DNA from: Bryoerythrophyllum caledonicum
Taxonomy: Eukaryota > Streptophyta > Bryopsida > Pottiales > Pottiaceae
DNA length: 64,000 nucleotides
Direction: 5' to 3'
Assembly: GCA_963971425.1 (NCBI GenBank)
Contig: OZ020523.1
Location: 22,301,105-22,365,104 of the forward strand
The position numbers were made by a program, and so were the translations under genes. The notes beneath the pieces are model-generated. The model saw only the letters and a list, made by a program, of their open reading frames with translations, made no database searches and had not been told where the DNA came from. This document shows, piece after piece, positions 56,218 through 64,000 of the stretch (positions are counted from its first letter, which is position 1; every line of letters begins with the position of its first letter).

Positions 56218-58101
56218 ATGCCTCCATTAAAAGCAATAAGAATTAATAAATATGTTCAAAAGCATAAATCAATGACTTCGCCATTTTATTCAAGGAAGAA
56301 ACCGAAATTGGATTTAGAAATGACCAAGTTAATAAGTGTAGCAACCAAACAAGCTTATAAAATGAAAAATACTATCAAAGGCATAACATTAAGAAATCCT
56401 AAAAGAAAAACAACAAACCGAGTCTATAAAAGTAAAACAAAAAGAAGCAAGAAAGTTAGAAAAAAATCACCAAGTACTCTTTCGGAACATAGTGAAGAAA
56501 CAATGTCGAAGACAATTTATAAAGAGAGTTTATCACCAATATCTTCGTCAATAGATTCTTTAAATGATAAACCAAGTAGATCAAGTACCAAGTGTCTTTC
56601 TGAAAGCCATAGTAGTATGTTAATGGACTCAAAATGTAGTACTAATGATATCAATGATGATGAAACACTATCCTTAAATGTAGGAAATACTTTTAAACAA
56701 GGTAGATATAAAGTTCAACGCAAATTGGGATATGGAGCATTTTCTACAGTATGGCTTGCTTGGGATGAAGAAGATAATAAATATGTTGCTTTAAAGATTC
56801 AAAATTGTTCTAAAGATAGCATGGAAGCAACTCAAGAAGAAATAAAAATTCATAAAGAAGTCACAATGGCCAATGTTGATGGAAAAAAAGGTGTAGTAAA
56901 GCTTCTGGATCACTTTGAGCACAATATATCTCGTAATCGCAAGCATGTATGTATGGTTTTTGAGTACTTAGGAGATAATCTATTGACGCTTATTAAAGCT
57001 AACAAGTATAAAGGTCTTCCTATTGACACAGTAAAGGTCCTTGCAAAACAAATTTTGATTGGATTAAACTATTTACACCAAGATCTTAAAATAATTCATG
57101 CTGATTTAAAACCCGAGAATGTATTGTTGGTGTCCCCTTTAAATCCAAATGATGATCTACAACAAAGTTTGAATGATACGAGGACATTCACAAAACAACG
57201 TCGTCCCCCTACACTAGCACCTAATAAATCAACCTTGTCTCAAAAAGAAGATATGAGGTCAAGCAATTGTCAACTTGATTGTAAAAATGAAAATTGTTTG
57301 CAAACAAGTTCACGAGTTAGTTCTCAATATACTAACCTTATACAAAATGAAGATATAGATAGGACTTATAATGATGCAAGGAATAATAATGAAGTGCATA
57401 TTGATGAATGTCAACTAGCTTCTGAACCTGATTCATTAGATAGACTTGCTATTGATTCGGACCCAGATATTGCTAGAAGTTTATTGAACAGAGCAAAAAA
57501 ACCATCTAATAGTGGTGGAACACAACAAGTGAAATTTTTTGTACCTTGCAATAGTGATAAAAATGGATTGCAAGGACCATCTAATACTTCTATTTCCAAT
57601 CTCCAATGTAAAATAATAGATTTAGGGACGGCATGCAAGACCAACAATATACTTACCCATGACATACAAACTCGCCAATATAGATGCCCTGAAGTTATTC
57701 TAGGATGTGACTACTCAACTTCAGCCGACATGTGGTCATTTGGATGTCTTGTATTTGAGCTTGCTACAGGCAACGTATTATTTGATCCTCAAACTGGTGG
57801 AAGTGCATACAATCGAGATGAAGACCATTTAGCACAAATTATGGAAACTTTAGGCCCTATTCCCAAGAGTTTAGCATCTAAAGGCATCCATTCACATTGT
57901 TATTTGACCAAAAATTGTGAATTAAAGCACATAAAATTAAAAGGTCATTGTCCACTTCATAAACTCCTTCTAAATGAATACAATTTTAATGAAAAGAATG
58001 CAAAAGACTTTGCTAAATTTCTCTTCCCATTTTTGGAACTGAATCCAAGTAAGCGTCCAAGCGCTAATGAAAGTTTGCACCATCCATGGCTTGATAGCTA
58101 A
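56218..58101 (+). CDS. SRPK-like SR-protein kinase, intronless
   Basis: A 627-residue uninterrupted frame. Residues 1-155 are basic then Ser-rich. The kinase N-lobe has GYGAFSTVWLAWD (171-183) and the ATP Lys193 in VALKI. The catalytic loop is HADLKPEN (294-301, Asp296). As in SRPKs, a long spacer (about 305-455, Asn/Ser-rich) splits the domain. The C-lobe has DLG (468-470) in place of DFG, DIQTRQYRCPEVILG (482-496), SADMWSFGC and ELATGNVLFDP, ending at HPWLDS. These are plant SRPK signatures; such kinases phosphorylate RS domains of splicing factors. All catalytic residues are present, so activity is plausible. No intron is needed, unlike typical plant SRPK genes, and codons end mostly in A/T, unlike the other genes here. 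That points to an old retrocopy or a gene in a strongly AT-biased region. Confidence 0.93.
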   Translation: MPPLKAIRINKYVQKHKSMTSPFYSRKKPKLDLEMTKLISVATKQAYKMKNTIKGITLRNPKRKTTNRVYKSKTKRSKKVRKKSPSTLSEHSEETMSKTIYKESLSPISSSIDSLNDKPSRSSTKCLSESHSSMLMDSKCSTNDINDDETLSLNVGNTFKQGRYKVQRKLGYGAFSTVWLAWDEEDNKYVALKIQNCSKDSMEATQEEIKIHKEVTMANVDGKKGVVKLLDHFEHNISRNRKHVCMVFEYLGDNLLTLIKANKYKGLPIDTVKVLAKQILIGLNYLHQDLKIIHADLKPENVLLVSPLNPNDDLQQSLNDTRTFTKQRRPPTLAPNKSTLSQKEDMRSSNCQLDCKNENCLQTSSRVSSQYTNLIQNEDIDRTYNDARNNNEVHIDECQLASEPDSLDRLAIDSDPDIARSLLNRAKKPSNSGGTQQVKFFVPCNSDKNGLQGPSNTSISNLQCKIIDLGTACKTNNILTHDIQTRQYRCPEVILGCDYSTSADMWSFGCLVFELATGNVLFDPQTGGSAYNRDEDHLAQIMETLGPIPKSLASKGIHSHCYLTKNCELKHIKLKGHCPLHKLLLNEYNFNEKNAKDFAKFLFPFLELNPSKRPSANESLHHPWLDS

Positions 58102-60515
58102 GCTCAATATGAGAATAATGAAACATTTCCAAAATGTTTTTAATACATCAACTAAAACAAAACTTAATGATTGTGTTACTTGATTTGTGTCATGTTTCAA
58201 TTTGCTATTCATCATTTAGGCTTTCATCCATCACCCAAAAACATATATGCTTCATTGTGAAATCCTACAATTCAAGTATATTTATGTGTACTCACCTTTT
58301 ATTTGTATCTATATAAAAATATATATTCATAATTTTTTTGTCCATTGCATCACTAAGCCTATGGCGATAGGATATAATCTATTGGATAAAATTGATGCAA
58401 AACAAAGACTTTGAAAAGGTTGCACATCCACGTATGATTCAGACTTTAGAATTTTGATGGGATCTTGTCTAATGGCCTTAATATCATCGCATCATTGAAC
58501 ATTTATGACCTTTAACAAGAAAGTTCAAAAAACATCAAAAGTTTTTCATTGTTGATTGATATGTACAATTTTTTTCATTATGTTGTAGATTCTTTTTATA
58601 AGATTGACTAATGATTTAAAGAATATGCCTAAATCTTGCTTCATTATAGGATGTTTATTTTTTGTGTGTATGTATATTTTATATGTATGATATGTATCAT
58701 TTTGATTTCATTACTTTAACACTAATGAATTTCAATAAAAGAATTTCATAGAAATGAAATTTTGTTCATAAAACTGCAAATAATTAGCTTATTAAAAATT
58801 AATTTGATTGAAACTTAAAATGTAATATCTACATATGTATTTAATTTATTCAATTGAGATTCTATCCTACATATAGTAGAAGAGTTCAAGGTACCCTACG
58901 AAGTGGTTAGTTTCATACATAATTCATTCAAAATGGATAATGCCCAATTTTTTGGAAATTTCAAGAGATTTGTCTACATGATACGCATGTAGTATCAAGG
59001 TCATAGTCATGTAATACCTAGGCAATACCTATGTAATGCCTAGGTGATATCCATTGTCACATAAGCAATTAAGCAATTATGCACTTAGCCAAGTGCACTG
59101 GCTGCTGGTAGAAAGCCGCAAGTTATTTGCTCATAACTTTTTTTTAAATCAAGATTTGGCAAAAGTTTAGTATGTTTTTTGTCACAAAATTTTGGTGTTT
59201 GTCGTGTCAAACATTGGCATCTTCATGTTCATATCAGTAATATATTTTTTACATTCGCTACCTTTTTCTAGAAAATATATGATTTGTAATCTAGTTTGCA
59301 AATCCTGCTACAAAATTATAATCATGTGCCCAAAGAGATTATAAATGTGTTATGAGTTATTATAGGATTTTAGAGTACTGCACTACAAATACAATGTGTA
59401 AGAGATACAAAAATGTATATGCAATTTCCTAAGACAGTGTAAAGTACCTCACTGTATTTTATAATGCAAAAACATACATAATCAAGCAATTCCACACTAT
59501 TGCTGAGGGATTCTAAAATCAAACATATCATATGGACCACCCAATATATAAATATATACCACCCCGAACGATAGACACATCTCAAACTGCATTATACTAA
59601 CGTACTTGCCACCTAAATTGCCTGCATGCTCTACTATAGTATATAACTCCAGGGCTCAGAGCTCATCTTCTGGCGCAACGACTCCCTCCACGTGTCCAAT
59701 GGCTTCCAATATTAACAACCATGAAATAGCATATCAATCCAAGTCAATTATTTTCACACATTGTCACACATTTTCGGCCAACATACCAAAAAAACCTCTA
59801 CCTTCCCATGTAAAACTTTGAGATCTTCGTATGATTCACTTTTGATTTTTCCTACAGCATTATGTGATGTAAAACTTCTTATTGACCATTTGGATTCTCA
59901 TTTAAAACAATATCGAGTTCCCCAAAAAATATAACGTGAATTGAGAATTTTTGAACCTCCACTCATTGCACAATTTTTTTGAATATGCTACACTCATTGT
60001 CTACCTCTAAGAATTGGTATATAGCAAAACTAACATCATGCTTAACATTATGGTAATTAATTGAGACCCTTTAAAATGCAAAAATTGGACACCAATTCAC
60101 GTCAAAGTCTGCTGATCTAGAAAACGCAGGGATGAAAATGAGCCTTTTCTCAACTTCAAACATTATAATCTTTCAATCCGTGCGGTCAAACTTTATGAAA
60201 TTTTGTGAGTATATTACTTAATAAGTTTTTATTGAGACCCTACGGTTAAAACTACAAAAAAACTTCATTTTTTCATCCAAGCCAATTGCACTAAAACAAG
60301 CATTTTTAACAAGTTTTGGTTGAGATATTCTCTACACCATTTATGTACTATGGTACTTTGGGTATCAATAGCAAGGGTATCACAAGGAGGGTATGAATTC
60401 CTAGGTACCACCATCCGGTTTTCAATCTAGGTATTGGATGAGGGTATCAATTAGGGTTTGAAAATTAGGGTTTTCGTTTAGAGGGGTATCAATTGAGGAT
60501 ATCATTGGGTAGTGC
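58102..60515. other. AT-rich intergenic DNA with repeat copies
   Basis: 58900-59060 repeats the block GTAATACCTAGGCAATACCT of the 28982-29400 and 37786-39021 elements. 59720-60260 is a copy of the dispersed repeat of the inverted-repeat arms (AATAGCATATCAA, AACGTGAATTGAGA, TTGAACCTCCACTC). No gene is seen. Confidence 0.5.
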
Positions 60516-60770
60516 TAGGAGGGGTGGCGCGCGCACACCCCTAGCAGTTGTTGTGAGGGAGGCTGTGAGTTTGAGAGAGGGTTTTGAGGAGGGAGAGGCT
60601 TGTGAGGGCGGAGGGTGAGGAGAGAAGAGTTGTGAGGGAGAGGAATGGAGGGGAGGTGTGAGGGAGAGAGGTTGTGGGTGGCTAGGGTTTGGGAGAGTGT
60701 AAGAAATGGCAAAATAGAGAGTAGCACTGTGCCTGCCCTACGCCGCGCCCCCGCCCTCGCTGCGCCTACC

Positions 60771-60970
60771 NNNNNNNNNNNNNNNNNNNNNNNNNNNNNN
60801 NNNNNNNNNNNNNNNNNNNNNNNNNNNNNNNNNNNNNNNNNNNNNNNNNNNNNNNNNNNNNNNNNNNNNNNNNNNNNNNNNNNNNNNNNNNNNNNNNNNN
60901 NNNNNNNNNNNNNNNNNNNNNNNNNNNNNNNNNNNNNNNNNNNNNNNNNNNNNNNNNNNNNNNNNNNNNN
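60771..60970. other. Assembly gap (200 N)
   Basis: Exactly 200 undetermined bases, so a placeholder of unknown true length. It falls inside the TIR element, next to the tandem blocks, which probably broke the assembly. Confidence 1.
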
Positions 60971-61147
60971 ATCACGGAGTCGCCGTATCACCGAGTCGCA
61001 GAACGTTATCAACATCGCAGAACATCATCACGGAGTTGCATAATGTTATCAACGTCGAAGATCGATCACGGAGTTGCCGCAGAACGTCGATCACGGAGTC
61101 GTACCCCTTTGGTATCCCGGAACTGTGATCACGGAGTCACCGTATCG
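60971..61147 (+). repeat. Degenerate tandem blocks ATCACGGAGT(C/T)GC
   Basis: The block ATCACGGAGTCGC or a close variant occurs about six times in 177 bp, alternating with TATCAACGTCG-like and GCAGAACGTC-like blocks. The array starts at the edge of the assembly gap and is probably longer in the genome. Confidence 0.75.
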
Positions 61148-61209
61148 CTTTGCTAGCATCATCCTCTCGCTCGTCAGTTCCTTTTAAGACATTGACTTCG
61201 ATTCGCGGT

Positions 61210-61443
61210 AACCTTCTTCTTTCCATGGCAGCAAACCGACTCCCAGAACCCGCGATGCTTCTTGTACCGGGGTGGATCGAATCCGTAGAGAGCGATCCGG
61301 CGAAACACGCACCCGGTGCTCACATACTCCGGCCCCTACAGCTCGTCGTCCTAAGCACGCATGTTCACGTCGAAGAAGTCCGTGTTATGATTCGCGTACT
61401 GGTCGTTGGGGTCAACGCCCTCATAGTGCTGCGGAAACTGGAT
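61210..61443 (-). pseudogene. Cellulose-synthase-like D (CslD) fragment, broken
   Basis: The minus frame reads [20 protein letters not shown], then [10 protein letters not shown], stop, DDEL, stop, GPEYVSTGCVFRRIALYGFD, then PPRYKKHRGFWESVCCHGKK. This is the conserved part of plant cellulose synthase family 2 glycosyltransferases between the substrate-binding regions. NMRA and ALYGFDPPR favour CslD over CesA. Two in-frame stops replace the normal residues after MRA and before GPxYVxTGC, so it cannot encode the enzyme. Similarity ends abruptly on the upstream side of IQFP and fades after KKK. Only about 78 codons of a protein that is normally over 1,000 residues remain. It lies inside the TIR element above. 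Confidence 0.88.
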
Positions 61444-61496
61444 ATGGTTGGTGGACGAGCAACAACAGCTGGGGGTGTGTGCACGCACACCTCTAG

Positions 61497-62700
61497 TCTA
61501 CGTTTACTCCATGTCCGTCGCACGAAATCCATGGCAACGGCGGCTAGGGTTTGGTAGTGGCGGCTAGGGTTTGGTTGCAGAGGCTAGGGTTTCAGATAGT
61601 GCGCTGATGTGCTACACTCAGGATTTAGAGCCATTTTATGAGCTACTCTCTTGACTTTAGTTTTGTGTGGTTTCTGTGTCAGTATTTCAGTAGCACTCTC
61701 TAGTTGTTGATTGCTATCTTGTGTGAATGTTGAACTTTTGTTGAATGTGCAATTCAAAACATACTCAAGTTCACTTCCTTATTTGTGTGTACCAGTATTG
61801 GTACTGCTCTCTATTGTAACTCTAACTGAACTTCAATCATCATGAATCTAATCGTGGAGTTCTTTGATATGCAGAACAGAAACAAAGTTAGAAGCTTACC
61901 AAATTTGCAAAAATCTCCTCGATATGCAAATTTCCTCCAATCCATACAGTATACAAAGTTGACAGAAATAAGTGAATGAAGTAAAAATGCGCATGGCCTT
62001 AAGGTTTAGATTGCAAGAGACTGACCTTAGATACTCGGAAGAGAAATGACCTTTAGATTTGCATAGAAACCTTATATCCATGTTCGAACCTTGTGCCTCA
62101 AGTATACTAGTCAAAATTTGACTTTTGAACATTGGGCCTTTTGCTTTGTTTCTCCTTATGCTTAAACTTTTACATATTATATTAAAATTTCGGGCTATAT
62201 GTAATACGAAGATACTTAGGAGTTTTTATTGCATAGTTTACCATATAAATTTTATGCATGTGTTGCAGGTAAAATGGGAAGGGTTGAAAAACATGGTCAA
62301 CAACAACAGAATGGTGATTTAATGTTGAACGCCATCAAGCATGAGTGCGTATACCGCTAACACCTGCAACGTATTTTAAGGTAAACATTTATTTTTATAC
62401 AAGTTTAAGATTGATTGTTGATTGATCTTCTATACAATGTTGTTTGTAGAATAACCTTTATGTGGATGTACAAATCCTTTTTTTTATTGGCAATTGTAAC
62501 AAGTTCCAATGGTGTCAGTAATAGCAAGTAGACAACATGGTTCATTTTCTTCCCTAGATTTAGTGGATTCCTTTTGTTTCAGTTTAGTTGGATTCAAAAG
62601 ATTGCATCACACATGATCTAGATTCATTATCATCAGGTCAGAAATGGTGTAAGTTCCATTTTCCACCAACGTTTAGGGATGTAGAAGTGGTGTAGCATAT
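61497..62700. other. Intergenic; telo-box triplet then AT-rich DNA
   Basis: GGCTAGGGTTT occurs three times at about 61540-61595, the last with GAG before it, as found in plant 5' leaders and promoters. I cannot connect it to a gene downstream. The rest has no recognisable coding region. Confidence 0.4.
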
Positions 62701-63172
62701 TTAACCCCTAAAGGATCAAGTGTGAAAAAAGGGCTTTTTGAAAATTCGGTCAGGTTCCTATGGTGTCAATTTCCAACATTTCTCTTTGAAAATTTTACTA
62801 TAGAAAGGCATTACCAAGACTTTAGTAGGAAAACAATTTTTTACCTAAATTGGACATTTGATCAAAAAAATTTAGGGTTTTGAATTTGAAATGAAGCTGG
62901 TTAGTCGAGCACGTCTAAAAACTTTTGCTAGGACACTTTGTTGGATGTGAGATTTTCAGTACTTGCAAGTAATATATTTTCCCTTAATGTTGTCAAATAA
63001 GTTCTTGTCTTTAGTGAAAAATAGCATACCAACCCAGGTCAAACATTTTCACACATTGTCAGTCAGTGTTGGGCAAGGTACCAAAAAAACTTCTTGTTTT
63101 CCAAATAATACCTAGATATCTTTTTAATTTTCACTTTTTTTTTTTCCACAACAATATGCGGTGTAAACCTGA
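62701..63172 (+). mobile_element. Truncated TTAA element
   Basis: Begins TTAACCCCTAAAGGATCAAG and continues with the dispersed repeat (GTTCCTATGGTGTCAATTT, CATTTTCACACATTGTC, GGTACCAAAAAAACTTCT). It stops near 63172 at GTGTAAACCTGACC without a right-hand TTAA end. Confidence 0.6.
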
Positions 63173-64000
63173 CCGCTTGAATGGATTCATTCTGGGAGCC
63201 ATCTGGAGAGAGCCATAGTTGGGTAGAGAAAAATGCATGGATTTTTTCATGGGTAGATTCACCGGAAAGAACCATGTCCGGGGCCAACGGGTGGAAAAAG
63301 CGCAATGTATTTGGAGTGTAGGTTGAAAGCAGGATTCGCATTCTTCAATCAGCAAAGGCTCACATACAACAATATATTGCAATGCAAACCGAAGCTATCG
63401 ATGACGACCGTTTGGAAGCAGCCCTATATTCTATGGAGTAGATAGTGTGCCTTTATGAGAGTATACTAGTTGTGTATGGTAATTGATATATGGTGTATGT
63501 GTAAGAGTAGTATATTCTAAGGGTGATATAAGACGTTATGTCATTAATCCTATAGAGTAAAGGTATTTTTACTATTGGTGCTAAGTCCATTTGTAGAAGC
63601 ATCTACATTTAGTTTCCACCATTGTATGCATTATGTACTACGTAGAATATCTTTTAATCAATTGCCAACCCTTGCATAAAGTATGTTTTTTTGTGATTAC
63701 GCATGTTTGTATACTACAATCCTTCAAATCTATCTTTGAAATATTGTGAAACTATATTAAATACACATTTATCTAGTACTAGGGTTGGTATCCGTCGTCC
63801 CGACGGGGAGAGCGGAGGGTGGTGTGTTAAACTTACGTTTGCATGTTTTGTATTTTAAAACCTATAAGCTCAAATCGAATCTAAATCGAATCAAGAACAT
63901 TCCCCGTTGTCATCAACTGACCGGGGCAATCCCAAGTTAAATAAACATATGTAAATGCAAAAATAAAATTTACCCATTATATATGCATTATGTACTATAT
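63173..64000. other. Intergenic to window edge
   Basis: A minus-strand open frame of 92 codons (63063-63341) spans the repeat boundary and is not convincing. The remainder is AT-rich and without a visible gene. Confidence 0.35.

Larger units (their letters stand above)
60519..61493. mobile_element. TIR element carrying a CslD fragment (Pack-type candidate)
   Basis: The left end GAGGGGTGGCGCGCGCACAC, continuing CCCTAGCAGTTGTTG (60519-60553), is matched by an inverted right end, read from outside as GAGGTGTGCGTGCACACACC then CCCAGCTGTTGTTG (61460-61493). TAG lies directly outside both ends (60516-60518 and 61494-61496), a possible 3-bp target-site duplication as in CACTA or Harbinger elements. 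Inside are a GA-rich segment, a 200-base gap, an array of ATCACGGAGTCGC blocks, and the CslD pseudogene fragment. TIR identity is roughly 75% by eye. A non-autonomous gene-capturing transposon is the best reading. Confidence 0.55.

Noticed and set aside
60515..61043. Open frames across the N gap
   Set aside because: Undetermined bases are translated as X; no evidence of coding.
1..64000. tRNA or rRNA genes
   Set aside because: I looked for the T-arm GTTCRANYC motif with matching arms and for rRNA landmarks and found none convincing; a covariance-model scan would be decisive.

Overview
This window reads as nuclear DNA from a land plant. The evidence is a five-exon copper amine oxidase of plant type, a plant SRPK-like kinase, a secreted LRR protein close to the Arabidopsis At4g03010/At1g03440 family, a USP-fold protein, a broken CslD cellulose-synthase-like fragment, and an L1-type LINE ORF1 with a DUF4283-like domain. 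Introns where they can be placed are short (77, 150, 91, 220 and 184 bp). Three genes are clearly GC-richer than the AT-rich surroundings. Short introns would suit a bryophyte or lycophyte, but that is inference and the species is not fixed.

Layout. 0-5 kb: LINE ORF1 (minus strand), a 5'-truncated poly(A) retroposon with a target-site duplication, and two MITEs. 5.0-20.4 kb: a giant inverted repeat with 5.76-kb arms that look near-identical around a 3.87-kb spacer, with no recognisable gene. 20.4-28.4 kb: MITEs, then the copper amine oxidase and the USP-like gene, both on the minus strand. 28.4-46.3 kb: a field of non-autonomous DNA transposons, most bounded by TTAA, plus a 3.4-kb TG...CA LTR-like unit (copy A). 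47.7-49.2 kb: LRR gene. 50.7-55.1 kb: inverted, longer copy of the LTR-like unit (copy B), which keeps reading frames that copy A has lost. 56.2-58.1 kb: intronless AT-rich SRPK-like kinase. 60.5-61.5 kb: a TIR-bounded unit that appears to carry the CslD fragment and contains a 200-N assembly gap. 61.5-64 kb: repeat debris.

The four intact host genes (amine oxidase, USP-like protein, LRR protein, SRPK) do not form a functional cluster; they are separate genes in transposon-rich DNA. The most notable features are the giant inverted repeat with four TCP-type GTGGGNCCCAC palindromes per arm, the TTAA-flanked element superfamily (piggyBac-like hallmark, unexpected in a land plant), the LTR-like unit with conserved internal coding capacity, and the CslD fragment inside a TIR element. 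Repeat alignments were made by eye; identity values are not computed.
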